A DNA stretch of 64,000 bases from Vigna angularis (Eukaryota; Streptophyta; Magnoliopsida; Fabales; Fabaceae). Within the stretch, counting starts at the first letter, position 1, and each line of letters starts with the position of its first letter. The position numbers and the translations under genes were made by a program. Location: NCBI RefSeq assembly GCF_016808095.1, contig NC_068971.1:26432131-26496130 (forward strand), in the 5' to 3' direction. The notes under the pieces were generated by a model. It ran no database searches. It saw only the letters and a list, made by a program, of their open reading frames with translations, and was not told where the DNA came from. Shown one piece after another: positions 1 through 11,663 of this stretch.

Positions 1-3
1 GAG

Positions 4-421
4 ATGGAGAGTGACGAAGAACTGAAACTGCACAGTGAGGAAGAAGTGCAAGTGGATAGTGAGGTTGAACCACATATTAGTGGTGATGAGTACTTGGAAG
101 AGGTAGGAGATTTAAGTATTGGTTTAGATAACAATGTTGAACAATATAAGTATGAAGACAATGATAACGAAGCAGAAGGACATGGAAGGAGGTTGTCAGA
201 TGATGAATGAGAGTCTAATGTGCTCCTAACTCTAGAAAACAGTGGAAATAAGGAGGATGACACTGACGATAGACCAAGTCGTGGTCCCTTTACTACATAT
301 GGGAAAAAAGTCAATGGCAAATTACAAATAAGAACTTGGTACTATATTTAGGGATAAGGATGAGTTTAAGGAGGTCATTAAAAGCTATGTTGTTCATGCT
401 GGGAGGTATCCTTGATATGTC
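4..421 (+). pseudogene. MULE transposase N-terminal remnant
   Basis: An acidic Glu/Asp/Ser-rich frame (4-210) runs into a TGA, then continues in the same frame as an acidic linker. In a shifted frame near 316-420 comes the conserved MuDR DNA-binding-type entry: a MANYK-like start, a TAA stop, then ELGTIFRDKDEFKEVIKSY. This is the segment that precedes the MuDR DNA-binding domain in plant MULE transposases (family knowledge). Two in-frame stops and one frameshift in about 420 bp show it is dead. The MULE catalytic domain and SWIM finger are missing; after 421 only noncoding sequence follows, so the gene is internally deleted. Confidence 0.7.
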
Positions 422-1424
422 TGATAGCCATATACATTAGGGAGAAAATTGCACATTTTTTAAACAAAAGGGGACCACATTTAACATTTTAAAACCATAT
501 GAGGGACTAAAACGAACTTTCTTACAGTAACCCAGATTGTTCATTTAAGTTACAACAGAAATTGATAATCATCCTTTACATGAACAAAACATGAAGCTAG
601 ACACCTAAACCATTACATCAACAAAATATACATACATTACACATTACCCACCTAACATAAACCTAAACACAACCACAATATGATAATGTTCAACGCAATC
701 AGAACAAACACAACTCCAACTAAGAACTTTATCCTTCTCTACAAGTCTTTAACATTATTTTCGAGATCACATATCCTCCTGCTTTGCCTCATAATTGTAC
801 CATCTCTATCATCAGCGTTGTCTTCAGAACATCAATTGAAAAAATTACATGACATCCCAATTGAAAATTCACCCTATTATTCACCAAATTAGGCAGCAAA
901 ATAATGTCAAACACAACAAATGGATGAACACATCAAATCCAATACACATAAAGTGACTAGGGTATTCAAAAAACCTTATAATGACGACATTTCCAAAATT
1001 GTCTCCCAACATTCCTTGTAGTTCTGGCAACTTTCGTTATAACAATATCACCATAGTGACAAATAAGGGTTATCCTAACTCCCCTCGAAACAGTACCATG
1101 TTAGGAATGCGAAAATCATTTGCCCCATGTCTTCGAACAAGAAGAATAACTTTGTGAAGAAGTCATTCCTAACCCTAACCCTTGTTTTTAAATTAGGGAA
1201 CAACAACTTTGCTCACTGCACACAAATCACCCACAGCCCTAACAATTTGCACTTCAATTTGGGAACACCAACTTTACTCACAGGACGAATCAACAATTCA
1301 TTTTAACCCTCTGTTATAAAATTTCCACATCATTTACTTTTATTCTCATAAATTAAGACATCAAATGAACTCACCGCACCACGTCAACAACAACTGTCCA
1401 ACTCACCAAGTTTTTGCCAATGGG
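422..1424. other. Noncoding interior of truncated MULE
   Basis: No convincing coding frame or RNA gene is seen. The only long frame (680-892, plus) has no recognisable motif. The stretch lies between the transposase remnant and the probable right terminal region of the first MULE. Confidence 0.4.
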
Positions 1425-1580
1425 ACAATTCTGCCGTTAGCCTTTTTAACGCCGTAAACAAAAAGGACTAACATAAATCGTTTTTTGTAAAATATAGAAC
1501 GTTAGTGAATTTCTGAAAAAAAAAGAAGAACAACTTTAAATACACCCTACAAAACTGAGGAACAAAATAGATATTAAACC

Positions 1581-2194
1581 TTATAATTAAAATTTATAAT
1601 TAAACTTTTGAATTATATATTATATTAAAAATAATGCGTATACACAACTCGTTGTTAAAGTAAGATGTAAGCATATTATACATTATGAATCTCCTATAAT
1701 GTAGATATATTACACATTCTTGATTCATACAACACAAACTTCAATAAAAGCACAACTTAAAAAAGATTATAACATGTCACGATCGAGTAGAAATAATGTT
1801 TACGCGCTATCCAGTCAACACAAAAAACCAATTCATTATCTTCAGATACTCTCCATATATACGTAGATATCCACATATATTTAAAAAATAAATTATAAAT
1901 TTTCAAAATAAAATAAAATTAAATAAAATATAAATTAAATTTTAATTTTAATTATATTTAACCAAATAAAACATAAATTAAATTTTAATTTTAAATAAAA
2001 TTAACTTAATAAAGTAAAAAAAATTAAATAATTAATTATCATTATCTTTTTATAATGAATTGATTAAAAATAAATATAATTATTTTAATATTTATTTCTT
2101 TAATGTTAAAGTAATGGATTAAAGAAAATATAACTAAAAATGTCCATACTAATAATAATTATACTAATTGTAATAATAATAATAACACTACTAA
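1581..2194. other. AT-rich spacer
   Basis: Very AT-rich sequence with runs of AATTAAA and an AAT-rich tract near 2150-2200. I see no gene or clear element here. It is the host sequence into which the 2204-7970 MULE inserted. Confidence 0.5.
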
Positions 2195-2203
2195 TAATAA
2201 AAA
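2195..2203. repeat. 9-bp target-site duplication, left copy
   Basis: TAATAAAAA immediately precedes the left TIR and is repeated exactly at 7971-7979 after the right TIR. Nine base pairs is the characteristic MULE duplication length. The sequence is low-complexity, but the exact match abutting both ends supports it. Confidence 0.8.
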
Positions 2204-2371
2204 AGGTTAAATATGTTTTTAGTCCCTAAACTATTGACCGTTTCTGGTTTTCGTCCCTCTTTCAAAATAAGGTACAATTTGATCCTCATTCTTTTCGAAA
2301 CTTTGGTTTTAGTCCTCGAAAACTAACATCGTTAAAAATGTGCTGATGTGTCTAACGTCTCTGTCCACGTG
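2204..2371 (+). repeat. MULE left terminal inverted repeat
   Basis: 168 bp that match 7803-7970 in reverse complement with only scattered mismatches, ending at a shared CACGTG. Just inside, a 22-bp piece is tandemly repeated in this arm only. Confidence 0.93.
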
Positions 2372-2394
2372 TTCTAACGTCTCTGTCCACGTGT
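2351..2394 (+). repeat. 22-bp tandem duplication at inner edge of left TIR
   Basis: The unit TCTAACGTCTCTGTCCACGT plus GT occurs at 2351-2372 and again at 2373-2394. The right TIR has a single copy, so the duplication arose after the ends were established or was lost on the right. Confidence 0.9.
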
Positions 2395-2669
2395 TCTTAC
2401 AGTTAAAATGTAAAGTTAATCCAACATTGGTAAAGTTTAGTTTATTAGTATCATTGCAAAGTGTTGTCTGAAGGATTTGAGCAAAGACGAGGTGGAAAGA
2501 AGGTTCAAGCTTGGATATCACCTTGTTGGGCATTGGTGGAGTTGGCCACGTAAGTTCATATTCGTCTTTGTTTTGGTTTAAAATGATGGATGGATTTGGG
2601 GATATAGGGTTTTGTTGAAGGGTTTTGGTTTCGAACTTGAGTTTCTTTGTTAATCACTTTTGAAGGGAA

Positions 2670-3174
2670 ATGAAAGGTGATAGAGGAGGTTGCACACCAA
2701 GGAGCATAGGTTCTGGAATGTCCCAAACATGTGGATCCTCTCACTTAGCTTCAAAAAACTGTGGTTGTGGGGAAAGATTGTTGTTGTTGAAGGCAACTAC
2801 ATTGAAGAACAAAGGGAGACTATTTTATAGATGTAGAAATTGGGTAGTAAGTGAGAATAAAAGCTTTATTTATTGTGTTGAAGATTGTATTGGTGATTTG
2901 TAATTTTCATTTGCAGAGTAATTCAAGTTGTAACTTCTTTGAATGGGTTGATGAAGGAGATTTCGAAATGGAAGGAAGCTTACAAAGGAAGAGTGAAGAA
3001 GTTGAAGTGTGTATTGAAAATGTTGTGTTGGATCTAAGGAAGAAGAAGGACAAGTTGAAGAAGAAATTAGAGGAAGAGAGAAAAAAATTTCAAAATGATG
3101 TTGGTGTTTTTTGTATTGTCATGGGCATTAACATCTATGTTTTGTATTCTGTTTGTGTTGAAGGTAAATTGTAA
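2670..3174 (+). CDS. GRF-type zinc-finger protein carried by the MULE (two exons)
   Basis: Exon 1 is 2670-2846 and exon 2 is 2917-3174; the intron starts GTAAGT at 2847 and ends TTGCAG at 2916. Joined in phase 0 this gives 144 residues without a stop. Residues about 29-70 form a GRF zinc finger: C31 and C33 (a CGCG motif), C55 (FYRC) and C64 before an NFFEW motif, the family's C-x-C...C...C layout. Residues about 90-115 are a Lys/Glu-rich coiled coil (LRKKKDKLKKKLEEERKKF), followed by a hydrophobic stretch (about 119-140) that could anchor in a membrane. GRF fingers bind nucleic acid in proteins such as APE2 and topoisomerase III (family knowledge). Small GRF plus coiled-coil proteins are common in legumes but I know of no assigned function. 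It lies inside the MULE, transcribed toward the transposase gene's 3' end. Intact, unlike that transposase. Confidence 0.8.
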
Positions 3175-4121
3175 TTAGATAGGTTGTGTTGTGGATGTAC
3201 AAGAAAGTTTTAAATTGAATAAAATGTGGAAGTTCAGTTCAATTGTGCCCTGATGGTTGTGTTATGTGCATTTGTGTTATATACTTTGGAAATATTAGCA
3301 GCTTTGACTACCAATTTTACAATGCAGACTGTGCTCTTGTTTGTAAAGCAAGCTTTGACTACCAATTTAAGATGTTCAAAAAATAGTGTGACATAATCCA
3401 AGCTAATGTTCAAAAAAAGTGTGACAGAATAGAAGCACAAAATCACCAAATTCTGCAACTTATTAGAAAAAGTGTTCAAAATTTGGGGGTTTAAATGTCA
3501 ATTTTGCAGAAACGGGTTTGGAATGTTAATGTGATGATTTGAGAAACTTTGTTTTACCAAATTTGACATGTACTAACTGCCAGCATAGGCTAAAAGCTTC
3601 CAGATGAAAATATCACTGTATGAGTTGCTCTTTAGCACCAAAAGTGGTGGTTTGGAATGACAAATTTGCAGAAATCAGAAACTGCCACCAAATTGTAGCT
3701 TGTTCCAGCAGCCAGCAGAGGGACTAAAACCAGAAACTGCCACCAAATTGTAGCTTGTTCCAACAGCCAGCAGAGGGACTAATACCAGAAACTGCCACCA
3801 AATTGTATGAAAAACCAGAAACCTCAAATTTTTAAACCAGTTTAGTAGTATGAAAAATCGGTTTAAAATGTATAAAGACACTAAAAGGAACATAATGAAG
3901 CACACTTTAGCAGACACCAGCTTAACCAGTTACAACATAAGTAAAAGCAAAGCAAAGTGGTCCATATTGATTAATAAAGAAGTCGTACAAATAGTGGTCC
4001 CAGCATACTTTAAAGGGTTACAGTCACTACAAGACAAAAAAGTGGTCCACTACAGCCACTACTTTAATTACAACTTGCTTGAGAGCCTACAACCACTACA
4101 ATTTGTCTGAAATTACATCCT
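3175..4121. repeat. MULE interior spacer with 55-bp tandem repeat
   Basis: Between the 3' ends of the two convergent genes. A 55-bp unit beginning CAGAAACTGCCACCAAATTG occurs at 3676 and 3731, with a partial third copy from 3786. A shorter duplication (TTACAACTTGCTTGAGA) occurs near 4071 and 4125. No gene is supported here. Confidence 0.8.
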
Positions 4122-7100
4122 TCAATTACAACTTGCTTGAGACCCTACAATTTGTCCAGCCACTCTTGAGGATGCTCTTCTTCTCCCTTCACGCATAGTT
4201 GCAGATCCTCCAGCTTGTGATGTTGATGCAGCCCCAGCCCCTGCATCTCTGGCTGATCTCCTTCCAGCTTGTGATGCAGATGCAGATGCCCCCCTTCCAG
4301 CAATTGATGCAGCCCCCCTTGCAATTGATGCAGATGCCCCCCTTCTAGCAGATGCAGCCCTTCTTGATGCAGATCCAGGTGTTGATGTAGAAGCCCTCCT
4401 TTTGTCCTATGAAAGGAGTAAGATAGTAAGATAACAAATAGTTGTAAATAAATGAACTTGTAAATAACATTACCAAGAAGATTTACCTTGCTTTTCTGGC
4501 TCTTTTTACATGTCCTTACATTGTGTCCATATGCAATGCAAGTGCTACATGTTATAGCAATATTGGTCTTTGACAATTTTCCATGGCTGACATATTCATC
4601 AGCTTCTCGTCTTCTTAATTTTTTTGGCCTCCCAGGAGGTGTTTTGTAAATGGGAGGTAGTAGTTGTGGAGAGTCAGATGTAGGCCAAAGTTGTTGTCCA
4701 TTGATAGGACTTATAATTGGTGCATAACAAGTTCTATAGGCATCTTTCTTATAGTAAGGATGAACATAATGTTCTGGGTTTTCTTATTTGTAATGAATGG
4801 CAGCAACAACATGTCTACATGGTATTCCTACCAAATCCCACAAGTAACAAGTACATGTGTGATTACTTAAATCAACAACAAATTTGTCCATGGTGAAGCC
4901 ATGAGTTACTTCAAACTGTGAACCCCCTGCCCATACCGGAAGCCAATTCCTACTCTTTTCAACCTCCATATCCAATCTTTTCCTCGGTTTAGGCATAACA
5001 TCACCAGGATATGAGTCAACTTTTTCTCTAAGGCTTGCAAACCTACTTATTATGTATGATCTAATCCATTCCATCATTGAAATTATAGGTTTGTCCCTTG
5101 CCAATAAAATAGTAATATTAAATGATTCTGACAAGTTATTGATCAACACATCACACCTAGGATAAGCACTAAAAGCATGCTTACACCAACTTTTAGTTGG
5201 TATACCCATTAACCAATTAAAGGCATCAACATTCAGATTTTTTAACTCACCCATTTTTTTCTCCCATTCCTTATAGTATGTTGCCTTCGCAGCCCCCATC
5301 ATGAGGTCTCTAATGAGCAAGCCTCCCCCAAATTTTTTCTTGTAATTGTTGTATAAATGGCATAAACACAGTCTGTGTTCCACTCCATTCAAGATATCAT
5401 CAAAAACTGACATTAATCCCTGCAACCATAATACACCAATAAGTATTACATAATCAAAATAAATTTCTAACTAAACTACAAATTTTAATGTACCTTTTGC
5501 TGATCCGAAATAAAGATCCACCTTTGACAATCTATGCCTCCAATATCATCAAGCAACTGTGTCAAAAACCACATCCATGTGTCTTTGCATTATGTTTCTA
5601 CCACAGCAAAAGCTAGTGGGAAATACTGGTCATTAGGGTCTCTTCCTACTACAACTAACAACTGACCTCCATAACTTGTCTTCAAGTGACAACCATCTAC
5701 ACCAATAAATGGTCTGCAACTACCTAAAAACCCCTGCTTACAGCCCTCCAAACACATGTAAAATGACCCAAACCTTGGTGGCAAGGTGGGTTCGAGTTGA
5801 TTGACCTTAATCTTGAAGGTCCCAGCCTTGACTCTTAATAACTCAACCACATAGTCATAGAGACGACCATATTGTCGTTCTCCATCACCCACTAAACAAT
5901 CCATTGCAATTCTCTTAGCTCTTCCAGCCTTCCAATGACTTATTCCAACACTATATGACTTTTGTATTTCATCTATGATTTGTTTCACTGTCATGCCTAC
6001 AACATTGACAAATCTGGCAACTAAAACCTGTGCAATCCATTCTACACTTGCACTTTTGCTACCAAAACCCCTTCCACACTTGTGCCCAACTAGAGTTTTG
6101 ACTCTAAAGGTTTGGCTACTTCCTACCTTGCTAGCCATAATAAGAAAACCACACCCCTTCTTACAAACTGCCCTTACCCTCTTCAAATCATTCTTGACAA
6201 ACTTCACTTCTTTTCCATTCAAAACGCTATGCTCCTGTAAGGCACTCTTAAAATCCTTCAAACACTTAAACTCCATTCCCAATCTAAAATTGAATCCCCT
6301 AGTCATATCTTCTGCTTTATACTTTGGAAAGTGCCTTTTATTCTCCCTCACATCCTCATCACTATCTATATTTGAGGACAATTCTTTTGTATCATAAACT
6401 TCATTTATCTCATGCTGTCCAACCTCTTCGTTAATGACAAATGCCCCCTCACTATCTTCAAATCTGCTCCTAACACTTTTATTTTTCTTTTTCATTCTCT
6501 TCCACCTATCCAAAACTAGATTAATATTTCTTCTCTCTTCCTCCACCGTCACATTGTCCATCCCAAACCCATCATCACCATTTGCCGTTCTCTCCTCTTC
6601 ACTGTCATCAACATTTTCCACCCTTCGTCCTCAAGAACATTGCCTTCTTCATCTTCTTCTTCATCTTCTTCTTCATCTTGCTCTTCATCTTGCTCTTCAT
6701 CTTGCTCTTCATCTTGCTCTTCCTCTTGCTCTTCCACCATTTCTCCCTCAACATTCCCCTCTTCCTCTTGCTCTTCCACCATTTCTCCCTCAACATTCCC
6801 CTCTTCCTCTTGCTCTTCCACCATTTCTCCCTCAACATCCCCTCTTCCTCTTGCTCTTCCACCATTTCTCCCTCAACATTCCCCTCTTCCTCTTGCTCTT
6901 CCACCATTTCTCCCTCAACATTCCCCTCTTCCTCTTCGTCATCTACTACCAAGTCTTGTACTTCAACATTTCCCTCCACCCCACCAATATCTTCTTCATC
7001 CATAACAACCTCTTCCTCCATCTCCTGTACTCTTACTTCCTCTGCCTCCTAACCAAATGTAAGAAAAGTAATTTCCTCTGCTTGACTGGGTTGCCCATGT

Positions 7101-7393
7101 TGAACATAGATTTCAACTTCCTCCTTATTTGCCTCTACATAGTTAGCCAACAAAATGACTTCTCTATCATCTGTCAGTGGTCTGAGGTTGTTCATTGCCT
7201 TTTGTTTCGAACCCTTCCACCGAAGTTTGAACTCTCCACAATACTTGAATTCTCTAACAAATCCCACCGCTTCAAAGTATGACCACATGTCGGGATCGAT
7301 TCCCCTAATAACATGTATCTCTCCTCCCACATATTCTAGACCCTTGTTCTTCATGAACTTCCCCATATGATACAAACACACGTCAAAAACCAT
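4122..7393 (-). pseudogene. MULE transposase (MuDR type), inactivated
   Basis: Reading the minus strand from ATG at 7393: a PB1-like N-terminal domain (7393-7052); an acidic Glu-rich linker (about 7050-6630); the MuDR DNA-binding domain (about 6310-5990); the MULE catalytic core with FIGVDGCHLKTSYGGQLLVV (about 5715-5590); the QQKGL junction; a SWIM zinc finger (CTCYLWDLVGIPCRH, about 4865-4820); a CCHC knuckle (CSTCIAYGHNVRTC, about 4550-4505); and a Ser/Ala/Arg/Gly-rich tail ending at TGA 4122. Two introns fit in phase 0: 5493-5420 and 4486-4407. Damage: TAG near 7051-7049, TAA at 5592-5590 just after AFAVVET, TAA at 4786-4784 just after AAIHYK, and two 1-bp losses in the acidic linker (one near 6838, one near 6625). 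Each stop is followed in frame by expected family sequence, so these are point lesions, not the end of the gene. Once an active-type transposase, now dead. Confidence 0.9.
6734..6945 (-). repeat. 42-bp coding minisatellite in the transposase acidic linker
   Basis: Five units begin at 6734, 6776, 6818, 6859 and 6901. The spacing is 42, 42, 41, 42, so one unit lost a base. On the minus strand each encodes 14 residues of the type EMVEEQEEEGNVEG. A shorter GAA/GAT/CAA array (6645-6730) extends the acidic tract. The 41-bp step is one of the two frameshifts that break the transposase. Confidence 0.9.
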
Positions 7394-7802
7394 TTTTCCT
7401 ACAAGGTCAAATGAAAACTTCCCACATTAGACTGACAATGCACAACGGAATGCCCATTACACACACAATTGCTTTTCTTGTTCAACGAATCACAGAGAAA
7501 ACAAATTAAACTTAAACTAAAAAATTACCTTGCTCAACGAACCACACATAATCGCCTTTCTTCTTCAACGAACCACCTCAACGAACCACAAAGAAATCCC
7601 TTTCTTTCACGAACCAAACGCAAAGAACGAACACATGAACCACGAAAATGCATGTGCAGATGAACCACGAACCAAACCCAAAGAAAGAACAGCAACACCA
7701 ACACGAATTGTAACTGATTTTGAGTACCAATTTCATTCCAGATTAAAGAGGAATCAGTTCCATCCCCAGATGACTTAATACACGTCAGCAAAAAAGCAAT
7801 TA
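7394..7802. other. MULE 5' untranslated/promoter region of the transposase
   Basis: Between the transposase ATG (7393, minus strand) and the right TIR. It contains short repeats of an AACGAACCAC-type motif (7480-7680). Several short frames exist on both strands, none with recognisable motifs. Confidence 0.45.
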
Positions 7803-7970
7803 CACGTGGACAGAGACGTTAGACACATCAGCACATTTTTAACGGTGTTAGTTTTCGAGGACTAAAACCAAAGTTTTGAAAAGAATGAGGACCAAATTGT
7901 ACCTTATTTTGAAAGAGAGATGAAAACCAGAAACGACCAATAGTTTAGGGACTAAAAACATATTTAACCC
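7803..7970 (-). repeat. MULE right terminal inverted repeat
   Basis: Reverse complement of 2204-2371 over 168 bp. It is followed directly by the second TAATAAAAA target copy at 7971-7979. Confidence 0.93.
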
Positions 7971-8167
7971 TAATAAAAATGATAATTATGAGATTAATAA
8001 TTTATAGTGAAACGATATTGTTATAATTAAAATTCACAATTAAACTTTTCAGTTATATATTATATTAAAATGGAATATATATAAATATTAGAGTAAAATG
8101 TAAATATATGATCTCATAAAAAATAAATACAATACAAAATTGTTGTTACAATTGGTAAATAAAAGCA

Positions 8168-8330
8168 TACATATATATATATATATGTATGTATATATGT
8201 ATAATAATAATAATAATAGTAACACTAACAAATTATAGTAATAATAATATTTATAATAATAATAATAAAGTAATAATAATAATAATAAATTATAGTAATA
8301 ATAATATTTATAATAATAATAATAATAATA
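8168..8330. repeat. AT and AAT microsatellites
   Basis: A TA-dinucleotide run (about 8168-8200) is followed by interrupted AAT repeats, including two near-identical stretches of TTATAGTAATAATAATATTT type at about 8234 and 8290. Confidence 0.9.
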
Positions 8331-11300
8331 ATCAAAGTACTAGGAAAAGTAATTGATGTAAATTGGGACATGGATTGAAAAGTAATTTGCATTGTAGTTA
8401 GTTTTCATATATTAGATATAGTAGAAAAGATAATAAGAAAGTTATGTTTAGGAAGAAAATATTTACTCCTAGTATTACAAAGGGACAAATATCTCCCTTC
8501 TCGTTGATAAAAAGAAGCTCATAAATTATTTTTTACAAGAAAAGAATATTAGCAATGATATACATAAAGTCCATAGGAAAAAAAAAAACTTTGGTCGTCT
8601 TGCTTGTGAAGCTTATAACATAATTGATCTCAACTTATAAAATATTTAAATGAAATAATTATATTAGGTATCTGAGGGTCAAGGTAAACAATAAAATTGC
8701 AAACTTGTTAGGAGTGGACTAATTATTTTACAAGGTTTTCATTAATCTGAACATGCTTGTCACATTTTATTTTAATCAATTTAATGATTGATTATTACAC
8801 AAGATTGAAAATATAATTTTAATATATCAATTCAAGGATGGTTGATTATATCTTTAATGTAATAAAATCGCTGTGAAAAAAGTTTGGACTTGTAATGAAT
8901 TCCCAGCAAAAGTTTATATTATATGCATTGAAACTTCCAGAATTAATAAAATAAACATCTATTTTTTTATTTTTTATGTTTGTAGTTGAGAAAGAGAGTT
9001 ATAGACCTTTGGACGGTGACTTTCCTTATTTTATTTTTTGGTTATCTCATTAATTTCTTACTAGATATATTTTATCATTTATTTCAAAATATATTTTATT
9101 TAATTATTTCAAAAGTTGCAAAGCATGACCTCATATAGGATTGAGACAGTGGAGTGGGTATTATGAAGGTATATGCTTATCAAACTTACGTCAAACATTT
9201 TATCATCTTCTGCGTTGATGGAAAAACATTACGTTTTTTAAAGTAACGTTGAATAATGTTATAGTTGGTAATTTATAGTTAGGGTTGAAAATAAAGAAGG
9301 AACAATAGGCTAATATACATTGGACTTGCATCAAGTTCAACCTATTTAATTGCATTGATTATTTTAATTATTTTGAATGAGTAAAAATCCTACAAGATGG
9401 AGTTGGAAAATAATAGGTCCTAATTAAATTTTCCAACTTACAATGTGGTCTAGTTTAATTCACACAAGTTATAATATTTTTAATCCTTGAAAAATTGATG
9501 TAGTAGGCTAGAGAGTATTTGAATAAAATTTGAAAATGAATCTAAAAAATTTAATTTGGTTGTCACCTTCATTGTCTCCATTAGAGAACTCCAAATTACA
9601 ATTGAATGATGGAATTGTATCACAAGAAAGAAAGTGTTCTTTTATGGGCTAACACATAGCATTTTTTCTTTCCTTAGCTTTCTGCAATATTACTTAGGTT
9701 ATATATTCTTTGATGCAGAACAAGACTTTTTCTGAGTGATTTCCTTTTCTTTTTCTATTTATCTTTTGCTGTCTTCCAGTTACATAGGTATTATTAGGAC
9801 TTTGAAGTGTCCTATTTTGGTTTTATAGAACGGAAAATTTAATGAGTGGTATTCTTTTTATTTTTCTTTATCAGTGAGGAAAATTCTATTACCTTCTATT
9901 TATAAATGTGTTACTGTTTATTAAGTAAAATATATGAATAAAATAAGCAATAGAGTTTCATTGCATGAGTAATATAAATATCTAATTTCAAAGCCAATAA
10001 TATTTCACATGTTGATTTATCTTAATAATAATATTATTTTATTAAACATTAGTTTTGATTTTTTAAATTGGGTGATATGTTTTGATTTTTAAGAAAATAA
10101 AGTATATAAAGATCCGTGTCAATTTTGAAAATTTTGTAAATTTATAAATATTGACTGTAAAGGAATCAAAACCATAATTTTTTTTGTCTTTGGTTATTAA
10201 AAAAATGGAGACTTTAAATGTGAGCCAAATTTTTTTAAATTTATCAATTATTGTTTTAATTATTTTATTTAAGCGAGAAGATTTGATTTTAATGTATAAT
10301 ATAACTAATCCATAATTCTACGTATGAATTTTATATTTTTTATAAATTTACGTGTTTTGCTAAATAATATATTCAATATATTTAATACAAAAACAAATAA
10401 AAAATGTTCACAGATAAGATCCATTGAAAACAACCAATATTCGTTGATAATAAATAATTTCTGATAATTTACCGACAGTAGATAATTTTTCTGTCTATAA
10501 CCATTATCAATGGATATTATTATCAATAATTACAAAATAGTATATTATTTAATTTTAAGGTATTCGAATTCAGTACATAATATCTTTAAAATAATATTTT
10601 TAAATCAAATAGTATTTGGCTTCCATTACTATTTTAACCAAAATCGAATCCATAATTTTTTTTATTATTATTTATTATTGTTTCATGATTCGGTTATTAA
10701 AAAACTAAAGAAAACTACGGACCTTTAGATTTTGGTGAATTACGATACCGTATTTGAAATCCAACCTAAAATTGCATCATGATCAACACATATCCCTGAT
10801 ATCTTTAAATTATAAAGACTAATCACGATTTAAAATAAAAAAGAATATATAACTTGCTAATTTTTAAATTTTAAAACAAACATTTTTTAGGGCTAAGAAT
10901 CGTTCTGTGTGCCTCAATCAACATATAAAAAACATGAATAATATTTTTGATTATAAAACATCAATGGGCTAACATGATTAAGCAATCTATCTGACTTAAC
11001 ATCGTTTTAGTATCTATCACAAACATTTTATAAATTTTTATTGACTAAAATATTAGAGAACTGTAATACGTAAGAATGTTCATATATATTTAGACTATCT
11101 CTTTTGTTTGTTTTTTTTAGATCATTGACTAAAATAAAAAATTAAATTAAATATAAAATTAATGTTTTCGCTTGACTTTGAGCCTCTTTCTACTGGCCAA
11201 TTGGTTTTGTACTTATCTATAATATAGACTTTTGAGTCATGACACGGTTTATATGAAATAGCTTGATTGAACGGTAAGTGATAAAGTAATAAGTGTAAAT

Positions 11301-11623
11301 TCTAATGTTTATATTATACTCTTAAAGAAGCTTCTAGCTTTCACACTTGTTAATGGATTATAATTTAAAAGCTTATAATATATACTTTGGACACAATTAT
11401 GTTGCATAAAATAAGAAAATGAAATCATATTGTTGCTGACCTTTAAGCATAGCTTTTTCTGTGGTAAACTTTTCTCAATCACCAACCATCAAATTTTAAC
11501 TTAATTAATTACTTCTCGCCAGATCAGTTGAGTGGTTCAATTATGATTAAACAAAAGTTAGACTGCAATGTATGTTTAAATCATTTAACTATTAAATATA
11601 TTTTAAAATAATTCGAAATAATG

Positions 11624-11663
<40 letters not shown>

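Larger units (their letters stand above)
1..1580 (+). mobile_element. Truncated Mutator-like element (MULE), right portion
   Basis: The window opens inside a decayed MULE. Its transposase N-terminus is at 4-420. The right terminus probably lies at 1580, because the reverse complement of the last bases reads GGTTTAATATCTATTTTG followed by a GTTCCTCAGTTTTG stretch, the same style of end as the better preserved element at 2204-7970. A second typical MULE sub-terminal stretch (TTAACGGCGT-like, in reverse complement) is at 1425-1465. The left end and first target-site copy lie outside the window, so no duplication can be checked; the expected right copy would be 1581-1589. No open frame of note occurs between 430 and 1440. 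Assignment is by end style and transposase remnant; the exact boundary is an inference. Confidence 0.55.
2204..7970 (-). mobile_element. Near-complete Mutator-like element with GRF-finger cargo
   Basis: A 5767-bp element bounded by 168-bp TIRs (2204-2371 and 7803-7970) and an exact 9-bp duplication (TAATAAAAA). The ends read AGGTTAAATATGTTTTTAG (left) and GGGTTAAATATGTTTTTAG (right, reverse complement). Inside are two convergent genes: an intact two-exon GRF zinc-finger gene on the plus strand (2670-3174) and a transposase gene on the minus strand (7393 down to 4122) with PB1-like, MuDR DNA-binding, MULE catalytic, SWIM and CCHC regions. The transposase carries three in-frame stops and two frameshifts, so this copy cannot move by itself. 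The TIRs differ at few positions, suggesting a fairly recent insertion. Orientation is given as that of the transposase. Confidence 0.92.

Noticed and set aside
5975..6397. Plus-strand frame of 140 codons
   Set aside because: Antisense shadow of the transposase DNA-binding domain, no motif of its own.
6434..7282. Long plus-strand frame (282 codons) rich in Leu/His/Ser
   Set aside because: It is the antisense of the acidic minisatellite and PB1-like part of the MULE transposase; repeats keep it open by chance.
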